Below are positions 48,739 through 57,529 of a stretch of 64,000 nucleotides of DNA, piece by piece. Within the stretch, counting starts at the first letter, position 1, and the number at the start of each line of letters is the position of its first letter. The notes beneath the pieces are model-generated. The model made no database searches and was not told the origin of the DNA. It saw nothing but the letters and a program-made list of their open reading frames with translations. The translations under genes and the position numbers were made by a program. The stretch covers positions 124,001 through 188,000 of the forward strand of contig NZ_KB891866.1 in assembly GCF_000373585.1 (NCBI RefSeq), written 5' to 3'. This stretch comes from Streptomyces sp. MspMP-M5 (GTDB lineage Bacteria > Actinomycetota > Actinomycetes > Streptomycetales > Streptomycetaceae).

Positions 48739-49239
48739 AGACTGTCAGCACCTCGCCCTCCCCTCGCTGTCAGCATGTGTCCATTCCCACACGCTCCGCG
48801 TTCGCCCACCCTGTACGCCCGCCCTCGAACCGTCAACAGGGCGTCATGCGATCCGGCCGCGCGGCGCTACGCCGGCGTCACTGCGTTCTTGAGCTGAGCC
48901 GGCGGCAGGGCAGGCGGTCTGTCGCTGTACGTTCCCCGGATCGGGTGGTGTTTTTCGGCGGGCTTCGGCGTGAGGTGGGGTGTGTTCGAGGGCGCGGGCA
49001 TGCGGTGATCGCCGCCGGCCTTGGCTGGGGCGCCCGGATAGGGGTGGCGAACTACCGTCGTACGTGGTCGGGGCGTACTGGTACAGGAGGCCGTTGTCAG
49101 TGGTCGCCCGTACGGTAGTCCCCGTATCCATCCGAGCTGCTGGCGCTACTCGGACCCGCCCCGCTCCCGAAACAACGCACGGGAGCGGGGCCCTCCCTGT
49201 CTATACCTCTCTTGACTCGTCCCCTCTTTGCCTCGTTTC
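48739..49239. other. 501-base intergenic region with terminator
   Basis: Between two minus-strand units. It holds the strong hairpin at 49158-49191 near its right end. No supportable gene was seen; open frames on either strand have irregular codon use. Confidence 0.5.
49158..49191 (-). terminator. strong stem-loop after the NTF2-like gene
   Basis: A perfect 12-bp stem GCCCCGCTCCCG/CGGGAGCGGGGC with a 10-base loop, 48 bases downstream of the stop at 49240. Position and strength fit a factor-independent terminator of the serine hydrolase/NTF2 pair. Confidence 0.72.
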
Positions 49240-49713
49240 TCAGTTGTCGCTCGGGGGTGTGAGGCGTTGTGTGGCGGCTCCGAAGGCCAGGTGGGTGGTT
49301 CGGGTGGCGAGCAGCCATATGCCGTCGATCTTGCGGAAGGTGTCTTCGTAGTGGCCCACGTTGGCGGGGAGTTGTGGCGGGACCAGGCCGTCGACGAAGC
49401 CGTCGACGCGGTAGGTGGTGAGATAGGAGGTGGCGGTTGCTGTCGTGGGGGAGGTGACGGAAACCCGGATGTTCGTCATCAGGCGCCGTGAGAGGCGGTC
49501 CGCCGGGCGGGAGCCGAAATACTCGCGCAGTGCCTCGCGGCCCACGATGCGGCGGTCGTCATGGGGCCACTGCCAGATGCCGTCCTCTGCGAACAGTTCG
49601 GCCACGGAGCTTGGGTCTCCGAGGTCGAGACGGTGGACGAAGTCGAGGATCAGCCGTTCGCAGGCGCGCTCGGCGAGCAGCTGGTCCGTGGGGTCGATTG
49701 CTTCAGTGGGCAT
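49240..49713 (-). CDS. SnoaL/NTF2-like domain protein
   Basis: 157 residues from ATG 49713, which follows CCAGGACTGCAG. The fold is the cone-shaped NTF2/SnoaL type: an acidic helical start, VAELFAEDGIWQWP, and a C-terminal beta sheet. Such proteins are small cyclases, isomerases, dehydratases or binding proteins; the active site cannot be assigned. The start overlaps the end of the serine hydrolase gene by 11 bases, so the two are translationally coupled. Confidence 0.8.
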   Translation of the reverse strand: MPTEAIDPTDQLLAERACERLILDFVHRLDLGDPSSVAELFAEDGIWQWPHDDRRIVGREALREYFGSRPADRLSRRLMTNIRVSVTSPTTATATSYLTTYRVDGFVDGLVPPQLPANVGHYEDTFRKIDGIWLLATRTTHLAFGAATQRLTPPSDN

Positions 49714-51094
49714 CTGCAGTCCTGGGAAGTAGCCAGCTTTGGGGCTGGGGCTGGGATTGGGGCTGGGCAAGAGGTCGCCCTGTGTCGTTGCCTGTGCTGG
49801 CCTTGGTGCCGCATATGGCCTGTGCCAGATGGGCCTCCATGGCCGTGTCGATCCCGTTCGGTATGGGCTGGTTGTTGGCGTCGAGCTTCTGGTAGCGGGT
49901 GAGGTTGAAACCGAGTGAGAGTTGGCGCCGGCCGTCCGGGCTGGAGAGGGACCAGGTCATGGCGCCGAGGACCAGGCCGTTGTGCCCCCAGAACTCCCCG
50001 CAGGCCGAGGTCGTCTGGAGCAGGCCGAGGCCGTAGCGTGCGTGGGTGCCTGGGACCGGAACCGTCGTCTTCATCTGGCGCAGCTGTGCCGGGGGGAGCA
50101 ACTTGCCGCCGAGCAGGGCGCGGTAGAAACGGTTGAGGTCGGGCATCGTCGAGACGAGGGCGCCGGCCGTGCCTCCCCAGGACAGGTTGTAGACGCTGAA
50201 GTCGCGGGGCGGATTGAAGCCTCCGTATGCGGCCTCGTACATCTTGGCGTGTGGTCCGGAGATGTAGGGCGAGTGCGGGAAGTAGGTGTGGCGCAGGCCG
50301 GCCTTTCGGATGACGTGTTCGGTGATGTAGGTCTCGGGGGACTGGCCGGTGACCTTCCGCAGCAGGAGACCGGCGAGGATGAAGTTGGTGTTGGAGTAGT
50401 GATGCGCCTCACCCGGCTTGCCCAGCGCGGGAGCAGCGACACCCAGTCGGGCCAGCTCCTCCGGGGCGAACTCGTGGAAGCGATTGCCCTCGATACTGTC
50501 CGCGGTCGCGAAGATTGCTCTGCCGTAGTCGCCGATGCCGCTGGTGTGGTTGAGCAGCATCCGGACGGTGATGGCCCGGCCGCGCTCGCCCGTTACGAGA
50601 TCGGGAAGGTAGTGGCCGATCGGTGCGTCGAGGTCGATATGGCCCTTGCCGACTTCCTGGAGCACGGCGGTGGCGGTGAAGGTCTTGGTGATACTGCCGA
50701 TGCGATGTTCCATCTGCGGGGTGGTGGGGCGGCCGGTGTCGATATCGGCGACCCCGGCTGCGCCTTGCCACTCTTCGGAACCGTCGCGCACGGCGGAGTA
50801 CGCGCCGTACATCCCTGCCATGCGGAATGCCTGGAGTGAACCTTCCAGGGCACGGCGGTCGAGCGCTGGGTGGTGTGCGGAGGGTGTCGAGACCGAGAGA
50901 GAGGCAGGGGAAGAAACAGAGGCAGAGAGCGAGGTTGTGGCTGTTGGGCCGGCGTGGGCGGGCCGCGGTGCGGCGGACGGCGCGGCGGCAGTCGCGGAGG
51001 CTGCGGTGGGTACGGTGAGGAGCGATAACGCGGCGGCAGTGGCAACGAGGGTCAGTCCGCGGCGGTAGCGCGGCGGGCGGCGGTCAACTTGCAT
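49703..51094 (-). CDS. secreted serine hydrolase of the beta-lactamase/DD-peptidase family
   Basis: 463 residues with a twin-basic start and hydrophobic core to about residue 35, so exported. After a Ser/Ala-rich linker (36-75) the class C beta-lactamase fold begins. Motifs are S134-I-T-K137, the Y-S-N in HHYSNTNF, and HNG in WGHNGLVLG. Relatives include R61-type D-alanyl-D-alanine carboxypeptidases, esterases and D-aminopeptidases. The C-terminus is a Gln/Pro/Ser repeat. The substrate is unknown. Confidence 0.85.
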   Translation of the reverse strand: MQVDRRPPRYRRGLTLVATAAALSLLTVPTAASATAAAPSAAPRPAHAGPTATTSLSASVSSPASLSVSTPSAHHPALDRRALEGSLQAFRMAGMYGAYSAVRDGSEEWQGAAGVADIDTGRPTTPQMEHRIGSITKTFTATAVLQEVGKGHIDLDAPIGHYLPDLVTGERGRAITVRMLLNHTSGIGDYGRAIFATADSIEGNRFHEFAPEELARLGVAAPALGKPGEAHHYSNTNFILAGLLLRKVTGQSPETYITEHVIRKAGLRHTYFPHSPYISGPHAKMYEAAYGGFNPPRDFSVYNLSWGGTAGALVSTMPDLNRFYRALLGGKLLPPAQLRQMKTTVPVPGTHARYGLGLLQTTSACGEFWGHNGLVLGAMTWSLSSPDGRRQLSLGFNLTRYQKLDANNQPIPNGIDTAMEAHLAQAICGTKASTGNDTGRPLAQPQSQPQPQSWLLPRTADAH

Positions 51095-51393
51095 GGCTTC
51101 TCCGGTAATTCGGGGCCCGGAAGGTGTACCGGTCCCGGTACTCGTCGTTTCTCGGTGTTTCCTTGATCTGATTCTTGCGTGGGTCTGGGCGCGAGACATC
51201 AACCCACGGGTCTACCTTGATCCGGAATCTCGTTGCCGCGTGCAGGACATATTCACCGTTCAACGAGTTTGTGGTGAGGCGGGGCGCCCGGGCGTGGGCG
51301 AGGATGGAAGTGCCGGGGCGCTGCGACGTGCGCAGCGGCGACGGTGCGGCGCCCTGGGCGGCAGGACCCGCAGAGCAGTGACGGGAGGCCCCG

Positions 51394-51624
51394 ATGGATT
51401 ACCCGGAACGCTATGAGCTGGTATTTCAGGCCCCCGCCGTGGAGGACGACGTGGTGATCGTCCGGCGTACCGACCAGGCGGGAGCGGGCGGGTATCCGAT
51501 CTACGAAGACGAGTCGGGGATCGTGCGCGCGGAGATCAGTGATCAGGGCGAGGTTCGCATGGTGGCCAGTGGCGGGCACCAGGCCCCCCATACCCCGCTC
51601 CTGGCGAGGCGCCTGAGCCCGTGA
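51394..51624 (+). CDS. DUF6296 family protein
   Basis: 76 residues beginning MDYPERYELVFQ, with a GGAGG site eight bases upstream. It matches the small actinomycete family DUF6296, whose function is unknown. The sequence is mostly beta strands around VVIVRRT and a Gly-rich loop. It is divergent from the serine hydrolase. Confidence 0.75.
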   Translation: MDYPERYELVFQAPAVEDDVVIVRRTDQAGAGGYPIYEDESGIVRAEISDQGEVRMVASGGHQAPHTPLLARRLSP

Positions 51625-51662
51625 GGCGTTGATCGGCCACCGCCTCCGCCGCTCCGGGGCGG

Positions 51663-51881
51663 TCAGAGGCCGCGCAGGTGTGGGCGGCGGCGCACCGGGG
51701 GCTCCGGCGAGGAGTCGCGATCCCCGTCCTCGGCGGAGGTGGCCTCCGGGCCGGGGTCGTCTGCGGTGAGGTCTCCCCGGAGCACCGCCAATGCGCGCTC
51801 GAAAGTCTCCCCGGTGACCTGCATCCGGATCCGGGCCAGGCGTTTCAACTCGTGTAACTCATGTAACTCATGTTGAGACAC
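51663..51881 (-). CDS. small hypothetical protein with HEL repeats
   Basis: 72 residues from GTG 51881. The N-terminus reads SQHELHELHELKRLARIRM, encoded by a 9-bp repeat (two copies of CATGAGTTA then CACGAGTTG), followed by QVTGETFERALAVLRGDL and an acidic, disordered tail. It looks like a short helix-turn-helix-sized segment but no family is recognised. The frame remains open upstream to 52058 with poorer codon bias, so this start is a judgement. Confidence 0.5.
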   Translation of the reverse strand: MSQHELHELHELKRLARIRMQVTGETFERALAVLRGDLTADDPGPEATSAEDGDRDSSPEPPVRRRPHLRGL

Positions 51882-52054
51882 GAGGTCAGCGTACCTGCCG
51901 TAATGCCAGGTGGGGTCTGGTGGGGGCCGGCGTGGGCGGATGGGGTCAGGTGAGGTGCTCGCCCGGAGTGGGAAGTCGAACGCGGATGCAGGTGGGGGCA
52001 GTTGGCGATCCGTGCCCCACGAGGCGACGAAGCGACATGACGGCAGGGCCGTGC

Positions 52055-52750
52055 TCACGTCGTGCTCAGCGCGCGGGTGACGGCAGCCTCGGCGTGCAGT
52101 CGGGTCGTCGGGAAGACGGGCACGGCGCTGTCCTGCGGGCGGATGAGGAGTTCGATCTCGGTGCAGCCGAGCACGATGCCCTCGGCTCCGGCGGCGATCA
52201 GCTCGTCGATGACGGCGATGTAGGCGTCGCGGGATTCCTCCTTGACGATGCCCAGGCAGAGCTCCTCGTAGATCACGCGGTGCACGGTCTCGCGTCCGGC
52301 GGCATCCGGAACCAGGACGTCCAGGCCGTGGTGCGCCAGGCGCCCGCGGTAGAAGTCCTGCTCCATGGTGAACGCGGTGCCCAGCAGGCCGATGCGGCGA
52401 AGTCCCTTGTCGCGTACGGCCTCCGCCGTGGTGTCGGCGAGGTGGAGCAGCGGGACGCCGACTGCGGACGACACCTGGTCGGCGACCTTGTGCATGGTGT
52501 TGGTGCAGATCAGCAGCAGGTCCGCGCCCGCTGCCTCCAGTGCCTTGGCGGCCTCGGACAGGACCTCGCCGGCCTCGTCCCAGCGTCCCTCGACCTGGAG
52601 GCGCTCGATCTCCGCGAAGTCAACGGAGTAGAGGACGCACTGGGCCGAGTGCAGCCCGCCCAGTCGCTCCCGCGTCAGTTCGTTCAACAGGCGGTAGTAC
52701 TCCGCCGTGGACTCCCAGCTCATGCCGCCGATCAACCCGATGGTCTTCAT
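52055..52750 (-). CDS. aspartate/glutamate racemase family protein
   Basis: 231 residues of the PLP-independent Asp/Glu racemase family. The two catalytic cysteines lie in ICTNTMHK and GCTEIELL, each with its conserved Thr. N-terminal IGLIGGMSWEST is the family signature. It would interconvert L- and D-aspartate or a relative. No Shine-Dalgarno sequence precedes ATG 52750, so initiation may be leaderless or weak. Confidence 0.88.
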   Translation of the reverse strand: MKTIGLIGGMSWESTAEYYRLLNELTRERLGGLHSAQCVLYSVDFAEIERLQVEGRWDEAGEVLSEAAKALEAAGADLLLICTNTMHKVADQVSSAVGVPLLHLADTTAEAVRDKGLRRIGLLGTAFTMEQDFYRGRLAHHGLDVLVPDAAGRETVHRVIYEELCLGIVKEESRDAYIAVIDELIAAGAEGIVLGCTEIELLIRPQDSAVPVFPTTRLHAEAAVTRALSTT

Positions 52751-52973
52751 CGGGACACTGTGCCACAGGGCGGTCGGACGACCCCGCACCGGCCGGTGAA
52801 CGGGAAGGCCGCCGGGCCGCACAGCCGGGCGGCCGGGCGGCAGCGAGGCCCACGTCCAACAGACGGTACGGACCGGCCCCACGGCTGGATGACTGCACGG
52901 CTGCACGACTGGCTGATTGGGTGACTGGGCGCGGCTAAGCAATTCGCGCCGCCCGTAGCCCGGTTGGCGGCGG

Positions 52974-54323
52974 CTAACCGTCCCAGCGGACCGGAAGCCG
53001 GTCCATGCCGCGCATGAGGAGGCCGCTGCGCCAGTGTGGGGCGTCGGCCGTGGTGTCCAGGGCGAGGTTCGGGCAGCGGTCCAGTAGGGCGCGGATGGCG
53101 ATCCGGCCCTCCAGACGGGCCAGCGGCGCGCCGAGGCAGAAGTGGATGCCGTGGCCGAAGGCGACATGGCCGCGCGGGTCGCGGGTGATGTCGAAGTCGT
53201 CGGCGGCGGCGAACCGTTCGGTGTCACGGGACGCCGAGGCCAGCGAGATCAGTACCGGGGAGCCCGCGGGGATCACGGTGCCGCCGACTTCCACCGGCTC
53301 GGATGCGAAGCGCCAGGTGGCGGTCTCCACCGGGCCGTCGTAGCGGAGCATCTCCTCCACGGCGTTGTCCAGCAGGCCGTCGTCGGCGCGCAGGGCGGCC
53401 AGTTGGTCGGGGTGCTCCAGCAGGGCCCGGACACCGTTGGCGATGAGGTTGACCGTGGTCTCGTGGCCGGCGACCAGCAACAGGAAGGCCGTGCCGATGA
53501 GTTCCTCGTGGGAGAGCCGGTCGCCGTCCTCGTCGCTGGTCCGGATCAGGGCGCTGAGCAGCCCGTCGCCCGGTTCGCGGCGCTGGGTCTCGATGAGCGC
53601 GGTGAGGTAGTCCGCCATGTCCTGGGTGGCCTTGGCGACCGCCTCGGGGCTGGTCGGGGAGACCAGCTCGTGGGACCAGAGGCGGAAGGCGTCGCGGTCT
53701 ATCGAGGGCACGCCGAGGAGTTCGCATATGACGGTCATCGGCAGCGGGAACGCCAGTGCCTCGATGAGGTCGGCCCGGCCGTCCGGTGCGGTCAGCATCG
53801 TGTCGAGGAGTTCGTCGGTGAGCTGCTGCACGCGGGGGCGCAGCGCCTCGACGCGGCGGCTGGTGAATTCCTTCGCGACCAGCTTCCGCAACCGGGTGTG
53901 GTGCGGTGGGTCCGCGTCCAGCATGTTGGTGAACAGGGGCGTTTCACCGGCCAGACGTTGCAGGTTGGCTTTGGCCCAGTCCTTGCCCAGCCGCGGATCG
54001 GCGAGCGCCGAACGGACCGCCTCATGGCCGACGACGAGCCAGGCGTCCTGGTCGTACGGGGTGCGCACCGGGTGGACGGGGCCGCGGGCCCGCAGTTCGG
54101 CGTAGTACGGATACGGGTCGGCGATGAAGTCCTCGCCGTAGGCGGGCAGATCGACCACCGGAAGCGCGTCGGAGTCCGGCGGATCGGTGAGGGGGGAGTT
54201 CCGCGGCGCGGACATCTGGGAGCCCTGGGCGCCCCGTTGGCCCTGTGGGGCTTGTGGGGCCTCGGACGCCCGAGGGGGCTGCTCGCCCTGCCGGGTCTGA
54301 TCGGTCTGCGGATACTCCGGCAT
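52974..54323 (-). CDS. cytochrome P450
   Basis: 449 residues from ATG 54323 (ATG 54215 is an alternative; the first 37 residues are Gln/Pro-rich). The I-helix motif AGHETT, the ExxR in EEMLR, and the heme-ligand segment FGHGIHFCLGAPLAR with Cys395 are complete. It looks like a soluble class I bacterial P450 of the CYP107/CYP105 kind. No ferredoxin gene is adjacent and no biosynthetic cluster surrounds it, so the substrate is open. Confidence 0.92.
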   Translation of the reverse strand: MPEYPQTDQTRQGEQPPRASEAPQAPQGQRGAQGSQMSAPRNSPLTDPPDSDALPVVDLPAYGEDFIADPYPYYAELRARGPVHPVRTPYDQDAWLVVGHEAVRSALADPRLGKDWAKANLQRLAGETPLFTNMLDADPPHHTRLRKLVAKEFTSRRVEALRPRVQQLTDELLDTMLTAPDGRADLIEALAFPLPMTVICELLGVPSIDRDAFRLWSHELVSPTSPEAVAKATQDMADYLTALIETQRREPGDGLLSALIRTSDEDGDRLSHEELIGTAFLLLVAGHETTVNLIANGVRALLEHPDQLAALRADDGLLDNAVEEMLRYDGPVETATWRFASEPVEVGGTVIPAGSPVLISLASASRDTERFAAADDFDITRDPRGHVAFGHGIHFCLGAPLARLEGRIAIRALLDRCPNLALDTTADAPHWRSGLLMRGMDRLPVRWDG

Positions 54324-54694
54324 CTGCCGTCCCGCCTCTCTCGACTCGCAACACTTTTCGGCGTTACCACACTGGCGCAGCTCCGTACCGTGCGGTCCGG
54401 CTGCCCTGCTCACGCTACGCAGTTCGGGTGGGCGCATCGTCGTACCAGGGGAGGAACCGCGGCGGACGACGTCCTCCGTCCGCAGTGGGGCGGAGTCATC
54501 GGGGCGGGGGAAGACGGGCCGTCTGGTGCCTGCCTGGGGACTGGGAGGGACGCGGCCGGTGACGGGCGGGCAGGCAGGCGCCGGCCGCGGCGCGAAGCCC
54601 CCCGTGTGGACGCCCCCGTGTGGACGCCCCGGCGCGGAGCCGAGGCCGTGAACCTCCGGTGTCGCCCGCCCTGGCCTCCGCGCCGCCGCCGTCC
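54324..54694. other. 371-base intergenic region
   Basis: It holds the upstream region of the P450 gene and the 3' side of the frameshifted small gene. A direct repeat CCCCCGTGTGGACG occurs twice at about 54599-54626. No gene was seen. Confidence 0.5.
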
Positions 54695-54909
54695 TCAGCA
54701 GCGCGCATGGGCCGTGAAGTCGGCGCGGAACTCGTCGATCATCGCCGGGGTGACGGTCGGCCGGCACTGCGCGATCGCGGCGAGGCAGCCCTCGGTGCTC
54801 GCGCCGAGCCGGGCCCGGGCCCCGTCCCGCCGCCGATCGCCAGATTGCCCTCGTCCGCCAACCGGGACGGCAGCAGCTCGACGCGGCAGTCGTGGATGAG
54901 CCAGTTCAC
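54695..54909 (-). pseudogene. small gene broken by a frameshift
   Basis: From GTG 54909, after GAGGGG, the frame reads VNWLIHDCRVELLPSRLADE and on to GGGTG. The coding signal then moves to another frame, giving ARLGASTEGCLAAIAQCR, then PTVTPAMIDEFRADFTAHA and a stop at 54695. Joined, they make about 71 residues with strong codon bias on both sides. The shift falls in the run GAGCCGGGCCCGGGCCCC at 54805-54822, a place prone to both polymerase slippage and sequencing error. The function is unrecognised. Confidence 0.6.
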
Positions 54910-55142
54910 CGGTGCCGCCCCTCGTTGCGTCGCTGACGTTCCTGACGTGCAGGTGAGGCTAGGGGCGGTGGCCGGTCCGGTCCTGTGCCAGCGCATAATC
55001 CGCTGGCCGGAACGCTGCGGTCCGTATGTGGTGGCGAGCGGCCCGGATGTGGCGCCGAGTGGTCCGGATATGCCAACGGCCGTCGCCGTCGACCGTCGCT
55101 GCCGCCGTGGAATGCGCTGGCTGAGCCGGCCCGCCCGGTGCC

Positions 55143-55880
55143 ATGCTGTGCGACGTGAACGGACCCGAGATCACCCTGACCTTCGCCCCTGAGCTGCATG
55201 TTTTCGTCGGAGCCGAGCGCGCGGCCGGCCGTGTGCCGGTGGTGACCGACGGCTCCTCGACGCTCGGCCACGTCATCGAGTCGCTGGGCGTCCCGCTCAC
55301 CGAGGTCGGGCGACTGGTCGTGGACGGGGCCCGGGCAGCCGTCTCGCACATTCCGGGCCGGGGCGAACACATCGAGGTCCAGGCCGTCGAACGCCCCCAG
55401 CGCGTCCCCGGCGCACCACTACGGTTCCTGCTCGACGTCCACCTCGGCACCCTGGCCCGCCGGCTGCGGCTGCTCGGCGTCGACGCGGCGTACACCAACG
55501 AGGACCCCGGAGACGCCGCCCTGGCCGCGCTCTCCGCGCAGGAGCGCCGGGTGCTGCTCTCCCGCGACCGGGGACTGCTGCACCGCCGGGAGATCTGGGC
55601 CGGCGCGTACGTCTACAGCGACCGGCCGGACGACCAACTCCGCGACGTACTCGGCCGATTCGCCCCCGCTCTCGACCCCTGGACCCGCTGCACCGCGTGC
55701 AACGGCCGGCTGGCCGCCGCTGACAAGGACGCCGTCCAGGAACAGCTCCAGCACGGCACCCAGCGCACCTGCGACGTCTTCGCGCAGTGCACCGCGTGCG
55801 GACGGGTCTACTGGCGCGGCGCTCATCACGCCCGTCTGGAGGCGATCGTCGAGGAGGCGCTGCGGCCGGGCACCGGCTGA
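55143..55880 (+). CDS. Mut7-C RNase domain protein with N-terminal ubiquitin-like domain
   Basis: 245 residues. Residues 8-85 form a small MoaD/ubiquitin-like fold; 90-170 contain LLDVHLGTLARRLRLLGVD and LLSRDRGLL, typical of Mut7-C, a PIN-like ribonuclease domain; the C-terminus is a zinc ribbon with two CTAC motifs. ATG 55143 is used; GTG 55155 is also possible. These proteins are predicted RNases, with little experimental work known to me. The gene stands alone. Confidence 0.85.
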   Translation: MLCDVNGPEITLTFAPELHVFVGAERAAGRVPVVTDGSSTLGHVIESLGVPLTEVGRLVVDGARAAVSHIPGRGEHIEVQAVERPQRVPGAPLRFLLDVHLGTLARRLRLLGVDAAYTNEDPGDAALAALSAQERRVLLSRDRGLLHRREIWAGAYVYSDRPDDQLRDVLGRFAPALDPWTRCTACNGRLAAADKDAVQEQLQHGTQRTCDVFAQCTACGRVYWRGAHHARLEAIVEEALRPGTG

Positions 55881-56665
55881 ACCGCGCCGCCGCGCCTCGC
55901 CCGACCCCGCCGACCGTCCGCACGGACTCCCCGATCCCCGATCCCCTCGAACGCCGCGGCCATAAAGACGTGTTGGAGAATCCCGAGCCGATCCTCCGAC
56001 ATGAGGCTGGGGCCGCTGTCAGATGTTCCGGCGAGCGCGCCCCACCGATGCCGATCAGGATCGCGGGCACGATCGGCCCTCTGATGGTCGGGTCTGCCGG
56101 GCTCTACGACCCGGCGATCTACGCCCCGCCGATCTCCCGGATTGACGTCATGTCAGTCAACGGTCAGCCAGAAACAGGCGGTGTGAGCGCCAGGCAGCAC
56201 CTGCCTGCGCCCAGGAAGCCCCTGCCTGGCATTGGAGTGGCGGGGTGCCAGGCACGTCCCCGGCCCGTCCCTCGCTCGTCCCTGGTCCGTCCCGCCGTCC
56301 TGCACGACGATGCTGGTGACGTCACCGCAGCCTCCCCTCGCCCGCCCTCGTTACCCCGCCGCACCCCGCCGTTCCTCCCGCTCGCCGCCGCCGGGCCCGC
56401 CATCGCCCCAGCCCCCGACCGTGCTCCCCGGGCCCCTTTAGCGCCCCTCTAGCCCACCTTGATGACGACACGCCGCAGACACGCGCCGTCCAACGGGTGA
56501 ATACGTCGTCCTCCGCCACCCGAAGAGCCGATGTTGTCGCTCGAATGCGGCGCTCTCCGGTGGTGCCGAGCCCGATTCCGACTGACGGTGATCACGTCGC
56601 TACTGCGATCCGATGCGCCGACGAAGTGTCAGCCTTCGCAGTCGCGCCGAAAGGAACATGACTCC
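55881..56665. other. 785-base intergenic region with palindrome cluster
   Basis: It lies between the Mut7-C gene and the repeat-rich exported protein gene, both plus. Two perfect inverted repeats at 56191-56207 and 56223-56254 share the core CAGGCA/TGCCTG. No gene with coding bias was seen. Confidence 0.5.
56191..56254. repeat. two adjacent palindromes with shared CAGGCA/TGCCTG core
   Basis: CAGGCAG-CAC-CTGCCTG at 56191-56207, and TGCCTGGCA with its complement TGCCAGGCA at 56223-56231 and 56246-56254. All arms carry the same hexamer. They may be a regulator-binding cluster or structured RNA about 400 bases upstream of the next gene. Confidence 0.5.
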
Positions 56666-57349
56666 ATGCGCACTGCCCGCACTCTGTTCGCTTCCGCCGC
56701 CATTACGGCGGTGCTCTCCATGACCGCACCAGCCGCGAATGCCATGGGCCTGGTCCAGGACTTCGCGACGGGCAGCGGTACCTCAGTCAGCGGCGACGAC
56801 CACGGCCGTGGCGACAACGATCACGGTCGTGGCCGGGACCGCGACCGCGACCGGGACCACGGTCGCTACGGCGACCGGGACCGCGACCACGGTGGCTACG
56901 GCGACCGGGATCACGGTGGATACGGCGACCGCGACAACGGCCGGGACCACGGCTACTGGGGCGGCCACCACCGCCGCCCGAGCGGTGGCGTGCACACCGG
57001 TGGTGGCGCGCTGGCCGGTGTCGTGGCCGGCGACTGGGACAACGACTACGGCGACAACGATCACGGCCGGGGCCGGGACCGCGACCACGGTCGGGACCGG
57101 GACCACGGCCGGGACCACGGTGGCTGGGGCGACCGGGACCGCGACAACGGCGGTTACGGCGACCGCGACAACGGTGGCTGGGGCCACGACCACTGGGGCC
57201 GCCGTCCGCACGGTGGCGTCCACACCGGTGGCGGTGGGATGGCGATGTCCGGCAGCGGACTGGCCGCCGGTTCCGTCCTGATGCTCGGTGGTCTGGGCGC
57301 TGGTGCCTACATGCTGCGTCGCCGCAACACGTCGGGCACTGCGGCCTGA
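56666..57349 (+). CDS. exported Gly/Asp/Arg/His-repeat protein with C-terminal membrane anchor
   Basis: 227 residues. A Sec signal peptide ends near Ala26 (PAANA). The body is low complexity, with repeats such as DRDHGGYGDRD, and contains two copies of GGVHTGGG, the second just before a hydrophobic C-terminal helix and RRRN tail. There is no LPxTG. Position next to a class F sortase suggests a cell-wall or surface protein that may be its substrate. The Asp/His-rich repeats could bind metal, but no function is known. Confidence 0.8.
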   Translation: MRTARTLFASAAITAVLSMTAPAANAMGLVQDFATGSGTSVSGDDHGRGDNDHGRGRDRDRDRDHGRYGDRDRDHGGYGDRDHGGYGDRDNGRDHGYWGGHHRRPSGGVHTGGGALAGVVAGDWDNDYGDNDHGRGRDRDHGRDRDHGRDHGGWGDRDRDNGGYGDRDNGGWGHDHWGRRPHGGVHTGGGGMAMSGSGLAAGSVLMLGGLGAGAYMLRRRNTSGTAA

Positions 57350-57383
57350 TAAGGCTGCCCCCCTCCGGAGGTCGATGTGCAGT

Positions 57384-57416
57384 CGCGGCCACCGTCCTCG
57401 CCGGACGGTGGCCGCG
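57384..57416 (+). terminator. strong stem-loop between the exported protein and sortase genes
   Basis: A perfect stem of 13-14 bp, GCGGCCACCGTCC/GGACGGTGGCCGC, with a 5-base loop, 35 bases past the stop. It should limit read-through into the sortase gene, or make the upstream gene the more highly expressed of the two. Confidence 0.72.
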
Positions 57417-57529
57417 GCGATTCCATGTCCGCCGCCATGGCGCCGCGCATCCCTTGACGACCCGCGTGCCGTCCGATGACGCCGCGCCGCCCGCCGCGAC
57501 TCGCCCCGCCCGCTCACGAAAGGCCCCCC

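Noticed and set aside
48844..49131. Minus-strand frame beginning MDTGTTVRATTDNGLLYQY.
   Set aside because: The first 25 residues look protein-like but the rest is Pro/Arg-rich and unstructured; no family match.
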